From positions 496,001 through 560,000 of the forward strand of contig NHZP01000017.1 in the NCBI GenBank assembly GCA_003313425.1: a stretch of 64,000 bases of DNA, written 5' to 3'. This document shows, one piece after another, positions 1 through 11,258 of this stretch (the stretch's first letter is position 1; each line of letters starts with the position of its first letter). The notes under the pieces were generated by a model. It saw only the letters and a list, made by a program, of their open reading frames with translations, was not told where the DNA came from and made no database searches. Source of the stretch: Pseudopyrenochaeta lycopersici (lineage: Eukaryota > Ascomycota > Dothideomycetes > Pleosporales > Pseudopyrenochaetaceae). A program made the position numbers and the translations under genes.

Positions 1-590
1 ATCTTGCGACATTGCAAAGATGCGATCATAGTCTGCGACTGGGCAGAGGATGGAGTTCGCGAGTTGGCAGTGGGCAAGAACAGGCGCGTTGGTGCGGGCG
101 ATGGATCAGGCTAGCGTCTGAGGCCACCTTTCGAAGAAGGAAGTCGCGACACAGCTCCCAGTCCAGTTCATGGCAACACACGCGCATCGCCCTCAGGGCT
201 GGGATGCGCAGACGCCGCCAGTGAGAGTGCGCAGTGCCTGTGAAGATATCCAGCGCACTCTTGCACTGATTCGCCGGCGCTGTTGCGGTAACGAAAATTT
301 CCCTCCTTTTTGAAACGGGCGTCCGAGCTTTGGCGCTAGTTCAAACCGGGACGGATTGCACGGTTATTTAATGATGGGGTTGTGAGTAGATAGAGGCCCG
401 CAGCCCACCTCTCCGAACCCGACCAGCACTCCCGGCGCCGCCGCACCTGCTACCACCCATCACGTGACATCCTGCATACTGGGGCAGCCTACTCCCAGTG
501 CTTCAATGGCCCACCACACGGGCATCTAGTAATTTATAATAGTCCTGGTCGCGCCCTGCTGCACGACCGACTGTCCGCTCGGCGCCAAAA
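1..590. other. Upstream region of MOT1, no gene recognised
   Basis: This stretch lies before the MOT1 start codon and contains only short unrelated open frames. I see no conserved protein, RNA gene or repeat. It probably carries the MOT1 promoter and 5' leader and perhaps the end of a neighbour outside the window. Confidence 0.5.
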
Positions 591-3500
591 ATGAGGTAAG
601 TCGCCTTCACCTGCTTGCCTGTCTCCGCGCCCGCTAATACTCTGGTAGTGCCACCAGATTGGACCGTCTCGTAACGTAAGTGCACCCTTGACTCTACCTT
701 GTGTCATCCACCCGCGCTGGTTACAGCATCATATGACAACCTCTCAAGCCCACCCGGCCACATTTCTCTTCATCTTTGATTTTGCTGACACTGCCAAGGC
801 TTCTCGAGACGGGCAGCACAGCACTGATCCGCAACACAGCAGCCGATCAGCTAGCCGACGTCCAAAAACAACATCCTGATGAACTATTCAACCTCCTCAC
901 AAGGGTAATTCCCTACTTACGGTCAAAGAGCTGGGAGACTCGAGTCGCTGCTGCCAAGGCTGTTGGAGGTATCGCCGCAAACGCGGAAAAGTTCGACCCT
1001 AATGCTGAAGATGAACCCATCAAGAGCGAAGTTGCCGATTCAGATACCAACGGCCACGTCAAGACCGAGGACGCCAATGGCGGACTCGTCAAGAAAGAAG
1101 AAAATGGCGAAGATGCTGCTCCTCCCCCTTTTGCCGACAGACTTGATCTTAGCACTCTCGACATGCCATCAGTCCTCAAGTTTGGTAAGATTCTCGCTGC
1201 AAGTGGCACCAAGGAGCACGACTACAAGCTAGCGGCCATGGAACCCACGGAGCGTCTCGAGTACCAGAAGAACACGCTCCTCAAGCGTCTCGGATTTGAG
1301 GGCGAGTATGTCGAGGACCAATCACCACCTCCTCAGGAAATGGTCGCACAGACACCCGGAATCAAGACCCCTGCCATACATCGAATCGACACAAATGTAT
1401 CCATATCAGACACCATCAACACTGCCGGATCACCCCCCTTGGCCACTCCGAATGGTGATCACCAAGGCGGTCTTAGCAAACGTCAACTTAACGCTCTGAA
1501 GCGAAAAAAGAAAAAGGATGCACAGGGAGGCCCGAACAAGGTGCAAATTGTCGATTTCAGCTCCGGTGCTCGCAAAGACTCGCAGGCAGATGTTGTAGAG
1601 ACACCTTCCCGCCCACATCCCGTTGCCCTGAAACTGGAGAAATCTGAGAACGGTGATGAAGGCGGCAGCGGCGAAGGCATCAACGACTACTTTTCGCTGG
1701 AGCGCGAGGGCGGCGATGACGACGCAAAATTTGTAAAAGAATTCAAAGGCGCCCCTGTACCTGAGAAATCGTCTTTCCAAGCAGAGGCCGAAGAGATCGG
1801 GCTTGAATGGCCATTCGAGCGGGTCTCAGAGTACCTCGCCGTCGAACTCTTTGATTACAGCTGGGAGGTTCGCCATGGTGCCGCCATGGGAATTCGAGAG
1901 ATCCTGCGCGCACATGGCGCTGGAGCTGGACGCCGGAAAGGAAAGAATCAAATCGAAAACGATAAGCTCAATCAGCGATGGCTTAACGATCTAGCATGCC
2001 GCATATGCTGCATTTTCATGCTCGATCGATTTGCAGACTTCACCTCTGACAATGCTGTTGCTCCTATACGAGAGACTGCCGGACAGGCCCTTGGCTCTTT
2101 GTTGCAATACATGTCACGCGAAAATGTACTTGCAACGTTCCAGGTCCTCGAACGCCTGATCATGCAATACAACATTCCCGTCATCAGCAACCCCCAAAAT
2201 GCACCTTGGGCCCTTTGTCAGGGTGGCATGATTGGCTTGCGCTACCTCGTCGCAGTAAGAAACGATCTGCTTCTAGAAGACGGTGCGTTAATGGATGGTG
2301 TGCTTGCCGCAGTCATCAAAGGCCTAGGTGACTTTGATGACGACGTTCGAGCCATCAGTGCTGCGACACTTATACCGGTCGCAAAGGAGTTTGTAGAAAT
2401 GCGACCCAAGGCGCTTGAAGGGCTTATGAACCAAGTTTGGTCATGCCTCTCTAGTTTGCAGGACGATCTTAGTGCCAGTACTGGATTCATCATGGATCTT
2501 CTGGCGAAGCTGTGCGGTTATCCTCAAGTATTGGAAGCTATGCAGGCCAATGCTCGACAGGATCCGACACAATCCTTCCATGAGCTGGTGCCCCGACTCT
2601 TCCCATTCCTCCGTCATACGATAACTAGTGTACGGGCCGCTGTCCTGCGTGCACTCATCACTTTCCTCAACATTCAGAGCGAAGGCTCAGACGGCTGGAT
2701 AGACAGCAAAGCCTTACAACTCATCTTCCAAAATATCTTACTTGAGCGCAACGAGGGTGTGTTGAAGCTGTCGTTACAGCTCTGGAGCGCTGTTGTCGAA
2801 AGTCTTGGTGGGCAACAATTATCTCTCCACCTGGAACCTGCACTGGAGGCCATCATCGCTCTGACCCTTACACCCATCGGGGTCTCTCGCCACCCAATAC
2901 CCATGGACATGTCTCTGTTGATCCGCCCTTCTGGACAGGTCATGGGCCCTGCACCACATGCTCAGCCAAGTCGTAGGTCAACTCCCCCTGCGGGCGGAGA
3001 GCCTACACAAAAGAAGCGGAAGAAGTCTCGATATGGAAAGGATGACATGATGACGCCCACCCCTTCCTCAACGTCCCATAATGTCGATGGACACATGATC
3101 AGTGGCGATCTTGAGCTCATTGGAGCCGACGTTATGATCCGTTCCAGGACATCCGCAGCACAAGCGCTGGGCAAAGCTATGGCAGCTTGGCCAGAGGAAT
3201 CGAGACGAAACGCATTTGAGTCAAAATTGCTGGCACCTCTGTCCTCGTCCAACTCCACAACACAGCTGACAACCGCGATCATCATTGAGGAGTACGGCAA
3301 GAATCTACCCGCCAAGGATCCTCTGGCAGAATCGTTCGTCCAAAGCCTGCTACCAATTTTGGAAGGGGAACGGCCCTTGGCTTACGAAGATCTCGTACCT
3401 AAACTTCAAATCGTACGCACCCAATGCACCGCTTTGCTTAGCATATTCCGCGATGCACATGTGCAGAATTTGCCAAACCTTGCCGTGGTTGTTCAAGGCG

Positions 3501-6500
3501 ACCCCTCTGCTAGCCAGTATGCATTCGGCGTTGCAGACGCTGAGAAGCTCATTAATGTACAATACGAGAAGCTGAAGAAGGCCATGACGCCATCCGCACG
3601 CATGGTTGCCGCAGCGAATCTGGAAACTACGCGCAAGGAAGTTGAGTCAAGCCTTAAAGAAGCAAGAGATATCAAAGAGGAGCGAGATGTTCGAATCAAG
3701 GCTGCTGCTGCTGGTGCGCTCGTATGGCTCAATTCGCCACCTAAAAAGCCGTCACCGCCTATCAAAGCCATGATGGACAGCGTGAAGAAGGAGGAGAATG
3801 TGGAGCTACAGAAGCGCTCTGCTGCTGCTGTCGCTGGCTACATTGTTCACCTCGTCAACGCGAATCGATCTGGTGTTGTTAACAAGGTTGTTGGCAACTT
3901 GGTCAAGTTTTACTGCATGGAGACAGCTGAGACTCCCGAGTTCGCAGGACAATCGCACATTGAAACCGGCATACTCACCCTTAAGAAGGATGAAGATGTC
4001 CGCGATCACCCAGACGCGGCAAGATTTGCCGAAGAGTCCAGAGCCGCCAGAATTACGAAACGCGGTGCACGCGAGGGTTTGGAACAAGTCGTTGAAAGCT
4101 TTGGCGTCCAAGTTTTCGACAAAGTTCCCATCTTGAAAGACTTGATTGAGCGACCTATCAGGCAAGCTTTCACTGAGGCTACGCTTCCTGCGGAGATCTC
4201 CAACGAGGATGGCATCTTCGGACAGGAGGTTGTTGATGCCTTGTCAACTCTGCGGGCGCTGGTCGGCAGGTTACATCCAGATGTTCGAGGTTTCGTGAAA
4301 GACCTTCTTCCACTGATTGCGAAGGCACTGCAGAGTAAACTTTACGTGCTACGATATGCAGCTGCGAAGTGCTTCGCGACTATCTGCAGCGTCATGAATG
4401 TTGATGGAATCACTATGCTAGTGGAGAACGTTTTGCCCACCATCAGCGATGGTGGAAATGTTCATGCTCGTCAAGGAGCGATTGAGTGCATCTACCATCT
4501 CATTCACGTCATGGACGACGCCATCTTGCCTTATGTCATCTTCCTCATCACTCCTGTCCTCGGCCGAATGAGCGACTCGGACAACGACGTTCGTCTTTTG
4601 GCAACGACCAGCTTTGCCACACTCGTTAAGCTCGTTCCTCTCGAATCTGGCATCCCCGACCCACCTGGTCTCCCAGACTCTTTGCTCAAGGGTCGAGACC
4701 GGGAACGCAAGTTTGTCGCTCAGATGCTCGATGCGAAGAAGGTGGAGCCTTTCGAGATCCCGGTTGGTATCAAAGCAACCCTTCGCTCTTACCAGCAAGA
4801 TGGTGTTAACTGGTTGGCCTTCCTCAACCGATACAACCTTCACGGTATTCTCTGTGACGATATGGGACTTGGAAAGACCTTGCAAACCTTGTGCATGGTG
4901 GCTAGTGACCATCATATGCGCGCCGAAGAATTTACGAAGTCTGGTGATCCAAATTTCCGACGCTTGCCATCCCTCATTGTCTGTCCACCTACACTCTCGG
5001 GTCACTGGCAACAGGAGATTCGTCAATATGCCCCTTTCCTCAGCTGCGTTGCATACGTTGGCTCGCCTTCGATCCGCGGCCAATACAGGTCTGAGCTCGA
5101 CAAGGTGGATATCGTCATCACGTCATACGATATCTGCAGGAATGACGCCGATGTTCTCAAGCCAATCAACTGGAATTACTGCGTTCTTGATGAAGGTCAT
5201 CTAATCAAGAACTCCAAATCCAAAACAAGCCAGGCTGTCAAACAGTTCCAATCGAACCACCGTCTCATTCTTTCTGGTACTCCTATCCAGAATAATGTTC
5301 TCGAGCTCTGGTCTTTGTTCGATTTCCTCATGCCTGGCTTCCTTGGAACAGAGAAGGTCTTCCAGGAGCGATTTGCAAAGCCTATTGCTGCTTCGCGATT
5401 TGCCAAATCATCGTCGAAGGAACAAGAACGTGGCGCGCTCGCTATCGAAGCACTTCACAAACAAGTCCTACCATTCCTGCTCCGTCGTCTGAAGGAAGAA
5501 GTTCTGGACGACCTACCACCAAAGATTCTGCAGAACTACTACTGCGATCTATCTGAGCTTCAGCGTAACCTCTTCGACGACTTCACCAAACGGCAAGGCA
5601 AGGAGATCCAAGCCAAGGCCGGCAACGCAGATCGTGAGAGCAAGCAGCACATTTTCCAAGCGCTGCAGTACATGAAGAAACTCTGTAACTCACCGGCACT
5701 CGTCGTGAAGGGCCCTACAAATAAAGCATACGAGCCCACACAGCAATATCTGAAAAAGCATAACACCACCATTGACGATATTGCTCACGCTCCTAAACTT
5801 GGCGCACTCAAGGACCTCCTGGTTGACTGTGGCATTGGCGCAGCAGACGTTGCAAACGACAAGTCTGCCACCGCCAGTGACCTCCCCTCCGCAGTATCGC
5901 AACATCGCGCCCTTGTGTTTTGCCAGATGAAGGAAATGCTGGACATGGTGCAACATAATGTTCTCGAAAAGTTGCTTCCCAGCGTTCAGTTCATGCGTCT
6001 CGATGGAAGTGTCGAGGCTACTAAGCGCCAGGATATCGTCAACAAGTTCAACTCTGACCCGTCATATGATGTCTTACTTCTCACGACCAGCGTTGGCGGC
6101 CTGGGTCTGAACTTGACAGGTGCAGATACCGTCATTTTCGTCGAGCACGACTGGAACCCACAGAAGGACATTCAAGCCATGGACCGTGCCCATCGAATTG
6201 GACAGAAGAAGGTTGTCAATGTGTACCGCATCGTCACCCGCGGGACGCTGGAGGAGAAGATTTTGAGGTATGTATTTGTCATCCACTCCGTCAAGAGTCC
6301 TAAATCATTAGGCTCGAAGGTCTCTATCACACCAAAACATTTTACTAACAGCCGAATAGTCTCCAACGCTTCAAAATCGATGTCGCCTCCACCGTTGTCA
6401 ACCAACAAAACGCCGGCTTGGGCTCCATGCAAACCGACCAAATTCTTGATCTCTTCAACGTATCAGCCGACTCGAACGATCCTGCTGCACTTCCTCCTCC

Positions 6501-6681
6501 ACCATCCAACGCAAAAGACGATGGAACGGGCATCGATGAAAATGACGCTGTTGATGCGACGGGTGCGCTTAGAGAGAAGGGTAAGAAGGGCTTCCTAGAC
6601 GAGCTCGGAGAGCTGTGGGATGAGAGGCAGTATGAAGAGGAGTTTGATCTTGATGGCTTCTTGGGCAAGATGAAGGCCTGA
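591..6681 (+). CDS. MOT1: TBP-associated Snf2-family ATPase Mot1 (BTAF1)
   Basis: Mot1 uses ATP to strip TATA-binding protein from DNA and so redistributes it genome-wide in the nucleus. Four exons are inferred: 591-595, 649-675, 799-6267 and 6360-6681, giving 1,940 residues, close to the usual 1,850-1,950. The first two exons encode only about eleven residues (MSATRLDRLVT), which match the family N-terminus and run on into LLETGSTALIRN. Residues 1 to about 1300 are HEAT-like repeats with an acidic/lysine-rich insertion. The Snf2 ATPase occupies roughly 1340-1860: Walker A in DDMGLGKT near residue 1365, the DEGH box near 1474, and motif VI region GLGLNLTGAD. Intron 3 (6268-6359) splits the end of the helicase; reading through it hits a stop, whereas splicing gives the expected LQRFKIDVASTVV continuation. 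The neighbour PAD1 is convergent. No damage is seen. Confidence 0.96.
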
Positions 6682-7229
6682 GAGTTGTTATGATTGCAAA
6701 CTCCGGCCCATAAACCCCGATTAATCTCACGACTTGATCTAGTGACTTGGCAGCATGACAATAAACAGCTTTTCCAGGTCAATAAAGACTTAATGGGGTC
6801 AGGGCTCTAATATGCCCGCAACGGTGTATCGGTGTATACGGCGTTTTAAAAGTATGTGTGTATTCTTTGGACTTGGTTGTTTAGCTGCCATGGCATGGCG
6901 CCACATACTTTGGATGGTCTGGTCTGGTCTGATCTGGTCTGCATCATTGCAGCCAAAGTGTTCTTGGTCTATAATTAGCATGGCGTTGTGTGGGCTTTTG
7001 AATTTTGGCAAATGTGGACAGGAGGTTGGAGGGACTGGAAGGGCATCCAGCAAGCAATGGGAGCAGCTGTAAGTTAGATAGTGTAGTGTAGTCTATAGCC
7101 CTCGAATGGGCTGTTGTCGAATCGAAAGTATTAATTACCTCCAAGTATGTCTCCTCTATGACAGAAGCTGTTTACCACGCAAACTTGCGTGACTAAAGTC
7201 ATAAATATCCATGCATCAAAGGAAGAATA
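6682..7229. other. Convergent 3' region between MOT1 and PAD1
   Basis: About 550 bases between two genes that point at each other. It contains a short GGTCT pentanucleotide run and otherwise only short open frames that resemble nothing I know. It probably holds both 3' untranslated regions. Confidence 0.6.
6916..6940. repeat. (GGTCT)5 pentanucleotide microsatellite
   Basis: Five tandem copies of GGTCT, the fourth changed to GATCT, lie in the noncoding gap downstream of MOT1. A run of this kind is expected to vary in length between isolates; no function is implied. Confidence 0.85.
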
Positions 7230-8021
7230 TCATGATCTCTCATCCTCCCGCTTCCCACTCCAGTCAAACCCCTCCCACCGCTCCCCATTCCCATCATGTT
7301 CCTCGCTCTCCACCCCCAAACAATCCACCATCCTCCCCACACTCTGGCGCACCATATCCGCCACGCTCGCCGGCCTCGTGTAAAACGCCATAACGGGTGG
7401 AAACACCACAGCCCCAGCCTGGGTCACGCCCAGCATGTTTTCCAGATGAATCGTACTCAGCGGCGTTTCCCTGGCTACTAACACCAATTTCCGGCGCTCC
7501 TTGAGCGTCACGCCCGCGGCCCGCGTGATCAGGTCGGAATCATAGCCCATGCGTATCCCAGCGAGTGTTTTCATACTGCACGGCACGACGATCATGCCGT
7601 GGGTGAGGAACGAGCCGGAGGACAGTGACGCCGAGACATCGCGGTGAGAGTACGTGTAGTCTGCCAATGAGTGCAGGTATTGTGCTGTATTGTTGGGGGC
7701 GGGGAGTTCGTATTTCAATGTACTGGCGCCCCAAGTGGAGAGTATGAGGTGTGTTTCTATGTTTAAACTGCGTAGGCGTTGAAGTAGTTCTACGGCTAGA
7801 GGGGCGCCTGTTGCGCCAGTTACGGCGACGACGATACGCTTTCGCCGTTTGAAAGGCGGCTTGGTGGATTGGAAGCGCACGGAATGGGTTGATTGGATTT
7901 GGAGGCCGGGTTTTGTAAGGGGAACGGATAAGTGGGTGGATTGGTATCGTATTGAAGTTAGGAATGGTGATGTAGAAGCGACATTTTGGAAAACGCGACT
8001 ACTAGATCGAGAGAACATCAT
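7230..8021 (-). CDS. PAD1: Flavin prenyltransferase (UbiX/Pad1 family)
   Basis: Enzymes of this family attach a dimethylallyl group to FMN to make prenylated FMN, the cofactor of UbiD-type decarboxylases; in fungi the partner is Fdc1, and both are mitochondrial. The 263-residue single-exon protein begins with a basic, Ser-rich segment that looks like a mitochondrial presequence (residues 1 to about 50). The flavodoxin-like domain follows, with VAVTGATGAP at its start, the STWGA loop, the VPCSMKTLAGI segment and the conserved LVARETPLSTIHL and PPVMAFYTRP blocks. Two methionines occur in a row at the start; either could be used. FDC1 lies divergently about 0.45 kb away, which strongly supports the assignment. 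The Ser/Gly-rich C-terminal tail is not conserved. Confidence 0.95.
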   Translation of the reverse strand: MMFSRSSSRVFQNVASTSPFLTSIRYQSTHLSVPLTKPGLQIQSTHSVRFQSTKPPFKRRKRIVVAVTGATGAPLAVELLQRLRSLNIETHLILSTWGASTLKYELPAPNNTAQYLHSLADYTYSHRDVSASLSSGSFLTHGMIVVPCSMKTLAGIRMGYDSDLITRAAGVTLKERRKLVLVARETPLSTIHLENMLGVTQAGAVVFPPVMAFYTRPASVADMVRQSVGRMVDCLGVESEEHDGNGERWEGFDWSGKREDERS

Positions 8022-8477
8022 GGTTTCTGGATATTCTGGGAGTATCTCTAAATTTCCAGATTATGTACTCACATTTTGTATACTGTGATATCTAAGAAAG
8101 TGCTCTTGAATACGTCACGTCCTCAGCCTCATAACGCATCAGCACGAGTGACATGATTAACAAATCTACTTACTAGCACACTCCGAATAAAGGTCAACAA
8201 CTTCCAGGAAATGATGTACATCGGTTGATCGCAGTTAAGGGTTAGTAACATCTCGGTTGCATTACTGATACCCTGATTCGGTTAGCGATGTGATAGCCTC
8301 TTGTTTACTGAGCATGCCTCCTACATCAGCCCAGCACAGATGAGCCCTGCGTTATCTACAGGGAATTGTGTTTCCGTTCGATGTTGATAAAGATGCATTG
8401 CTGGAACGAAGGTAGAATTCGTGCTGGTGAGATATTTTGTTATGTTTGTATCTTTACTCTGCAGTTCCATAATGGCG
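8022..8477. promoter_or_regulatory. Shared divergent upstream region of PAD1 and FDC1
   Basis: About 400-460 bases separate the start codons of two genes whose products form one cofactor/enzyme pair. The arrangement suggests co-regulation, as described for the pad/fdc pairs of other fungi that respond to cinnamate or sorbate. I cannot point to a specific operator sequence. Confidence 0.55.
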
Positions 8478-10082
8478 ATGAGAACTTGTACGTCGATGTT
8501 CGCTCTAAACAGTGCCAGGCCATCCAACAGTTTTACGAGACTAAATCCTTTAAATTGCCGGCACCTATCGCGATCGTCTTCCTCCTCAAATGCAGCGCAT
8601 CTCGATTTCCGCCTTTTCGTTGATGCGCTTCGTAAGGAAAATGATTTGGTAGATATCAACGAAGAAGTGGACCCACATCTCGAAGTCGCAGCCTTTACTC
8701 GCCGTGCCTATGAGCGACGCGCACAAGCACCACTCTTCAACAATGTCAAAGGCTCTCACGATGGTCTGTTCAGGATCCTCGGAGCACCAGGTGGACTCTC
8801 CAAAGACGCCAACGCCTCGCATCGTCGGCTGGCTTTGCACCTGGGCCTACCACCAACTTCTGGTCCAAAAGAGATCATCGACTTTATGTTGAAGGCGAAG
8901 ACGCAGAAACCTATCACTCCTGTTCATGTTGAAGATGGGCCGTGCAAGGAAGTCAAGATTCTGGGAAAAGATGTCGATCTAACGAAACTGCCTGTCCCGC
9001 TGCTGAACAAAGCTGATGGAGGAAACTATATCCAGACGCTGGGTATCAACATTGTACAGCACCCGACTGAGCCATGGACGAATTGGTCGATCGCCCGCGC
9101 CATGATTCACGATAAGAACCGGATGGCTGGCCTGATCATGAAACCTCAACACATTGCCCGCATCTATGAAAAGTGGGTAGAGAAAGGCGAAGATGTGCCT
9201 TACGCCATTGCACTTGGCGCACCTCCCATTGCTGTGATGGCAGCCAGCATGCCGCTCCCTGCTGGTGTCACTGAAGCCGAGTACGTGGGTTCGCTATGCG
9301 GTTCACCTCTCGAGCTAGTCAAGTGCGAGACCAACGACATATATGTACCTGCAAACAGCGAAATCGTTCTGGAAGGTACCATTTCTGTTCGAGATCGTGG
9401 ACGCGAGGGCCCCTTTGGCGAGATGCATGGATACAGCTTCCTGGACGAGAAATTGCAGCAGCCACTATACACTGTATCAGCAATCACGCATCGCAAGGAT
9501 GCCATCTTACCGATCTGTGTTCCTGGAAAAGCATCAGGACCTGACGAGACACACACAATGATCGGGACCCTGGCTTCAGCTGAAATGCGTCAGGTACTAC
9601 AAGACAATGGTTTCCCCGTCAAACAGGTCTTCGCCCTCTACGAATCGCAGGTGATCTGGGCAGCCGTTCAGGTAGACCGACAAGCCTTATCTGAATTGAA
9701 GACCAACGCCAAAGAATTCTGCAATCGCATCGGCGACTTGATATTCCGGCACAAATCCGGGATGCAAATCCACCGCCTCCTGATCGTCGGTGACGACATC
9801 GACCCGTTCTCTTTCAACGACGTGATGTGGGCCTACGCTACACGATGCCGGCCCGCAATGGACGACTTCCATTTCGAAGATGTGACTGCGTACCCGCTGG
9901 TACCGTACATGAGCCACGGCCCAGGAACGAAGCTGACAGGTGGGAAGGTGGTGAGCAACTGCTTGTTGCCCGAGGAGTATGAAGGGAAGCAGGGGTGGGT
10001 TGCTTGTGACTTTGAGAATGGTTACCCTGAAGGCGTGAAGGAGAAGGTTCTTGAACGGTGGGATAGATTTGGACTAGAATGA
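8421..10082 (+). CDS. FDC1: Ferulate/cinnamate decarboxylase (UbiD family)
   Basis: Fdc1 is a prenylated-FMN enzyme that removes CO2 from phenylacrylic acids such as ferulate and cinnamate to give styrenes, and from sorbate. The open frame is 553 codons from 8421; family members are about 500 residues. In-frame ATGs also occur at 8472, 8478 and 8496. I favour 8478 or 8496, because what follows (Arg, Ser and Thr without acidic residues up to the LSRSSSSS segment) resembles a mitochondrial presequence, whereas the residues after 8421 are hydrophobic. Counting from 8421, the catalytic residues are visible: Arg226 in NWSIARAM and the Glu pair 329/334 in EGPFGE. The conserved GPDETHTMIG and YPLVPYMSHG segments are present. 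No intron or damage is seen. It is divergent from PAD1, whose product makes its cofactor. Confidence 0.95.
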   Translation: MLVRYFVMFVSLLCSSIMAMRTCTSMFALNSARPSNSFTRLNPLNCRHLSRSSSSSNAAHLDFRLFVDALRKENDLVDINEEVDPHLEVAAFTRRAYERRAQAPLFNNVKGSHDGLFRILGAPGGLSKDANASHRRLALHLGLPPTSGPKEIIDFMLKAKTQKPITPVHVEDGPCKEVKILGKDVDLTKLPVPLLNKADGGNYIQTLGINIVQHPTEPWTNWSIARAMIHDKNRMAGLIMKPQHIARIYEKWVEKGEDVPYAIALGAPPIAVMAASMPLPAGVTEAEYVGSLCGSPLELVKCETNDIYVPANSEIVLEGTISVRDRGREGPFGEMHGYSFLDEKLQQPLYTVSAITHRKDAILPICVPGKASGPDETHTMIGTLASAEMRQVLQDNGFPVKQVFALYESQVIWAAVQVDRQALSELKTNAKEFCNRIGDLIFRHKSGMQIHRLLIVGDDIDPFSFNDVMWAYATRCRPAMDDFHFEDVTAYPLVPYMSHGPGTKLTGGKVVSNCLLPEEYEGKQGWVACDFENGYPEGVKEKVLERWDRFGLE

Positions 10083-10493
10083 TGTCAACTAGGAGTGATT
10101 CATATTTGAGAGCTGTGTTGTTTGTTACGAAGAGGCTGTTGGCGGAAAGTTCTTAGCTTCCCATTTAATGTGGCCTTGAAACAGTACACGCTGGAAAGTA
10201 TAGAAGGAGCTACTTATTGAAACAAGCAGACGTGCTGAAAGTGGCTGCGGGTGGGTTATGTTATGTCGACTAAAAGTCATGGAGGCACGATCTTTCTTCA
10301 TCTCAACTCGACAGGTGTACTAGTATGTCGCTTTGATTATGCTTTCATCCTACACTCGCTGGCTTATTGTATATACATGTGCCATTCGTACACTGCTCCT
10401 TTCCTCGAATGTCGCTTTGTTGAAACGCCTTGAACGCCAATGCTCAAATGTCACTATTTCTTATTCCCCGAGGGAAAGGTGGTGGTCGTGAGC
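10083..10493. other. Convergent 3' region of FDC1 and MIM2
   Basis: About 410 bases, with no recognisable gene, between two convergent genes. It presumably holds both 3' untranslated regions. Confidence 0.55.
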
Positions 10494-10887
10494 TTATAAT
10501 GTTGCCGCAGCTTCGATAGCGCCTGCCAACTTGAACGTCCTAGGACTCGAGATGACGACCTCGACGGGGTATTGCCATTCCATGTACTTCGCCCATCCTA
10601 GATAGAGTCAGCATCCTGTATATCCATCTTCCTGGCCATGTCTCCTATGACGTACCCCAATAGGCGCACTTCCTGCCGAAGTACTTTCCCAGATATGGCA
10701 CCATGACCATTGTCAACAGCAGCTCGAGTTGCTGCAGTGACTCCCTCCACTCTCTTTCTGCATCTGAAATGTACTCTTCTTCGTCTACCGAGGAACTGGT
10801 GGAGGAGGACGGAAGCGAGTCTATCTCGTCAATATCCGAGGAGCTCCTGGGAGGCTCGATGAAGCTCGCGCTATTGCTCATCGACAT
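10494..10887 (-). CDS. MIM2: Mitochondrial import protein Mim2-like
   Basis: Mim2 works with Mim1 in the MIM complex, which inserts single-span and multi-span helical proteins into the mitochondrial outer membrane. I infer two exons, 10656-10887 and 10494-10597, joined across a 58-nt intron (branch GCTGAC, acceptor CTAG), giving 111 residues; reading through the intron stops after three codons. The first 45 or so residues are Ser/Asp/Glu-rich and the WRESLQQLELL segment leads into a hydrophobic stretch (TMVMVPYLGKYFG). The pattern W..L..LL..V.VP..GK..GR, followed by AYWGWAKYMEW, matches what I remember of fungal Mim2. The protein sits divergently beside SUI3. The assignment rests on this short motif, so a different small outer-membrane protein is possible. 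Confidence 0.75.
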
Positions 10888-11258
10888 GGCGGGATGGCGT
10901 CCAATCAGGCTGTGAATGATTTCGTACGAAAGGAGTCTGGCGGCGGGCTACCGTGAAAGCATCGGGGTGTTGTAAACAGAGATGCTGCGAGAAGCCGCGG
11001 GTGTCTTCGGCGTACCTTGGTGATGTGAAGTGCAGCCAATGAGCAATGGTGGGGCTTAGCGGCTCAACGCACGTGATGGGAATCTTGGCTAAGACTGTTC
11101 GACTCACACATGTATGGGGCAAGGAATAAAGTGATTGTTCGCCGCAACCTCTCCACAACATTCACCACCACACCACCCCGACACAAGTAACCACAAACCG
11201 ATCGCACAGAGGCATACATATCCGACTGAACGCAGAAATACCCGCCTCAACCGCAATC
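10888..11258. promoter_or_regulatory. Divergent upstream region of MIM2 and SUI3
   Basis: About 370 bases between the start codons of two divergent conserved genes. It must contain both promoters. A CT/CA-rich stretch just before the SUI3 ATG looks like a typical fungal pyrimidine-rich leader. No specific site can be named. Confidence 0.5.

Noticed and set aside
4418..5083. 221-codon minus-strand frame inside MOT1
   Set aside because: Antisense to the conserved ATPase region; no domain is recognised.
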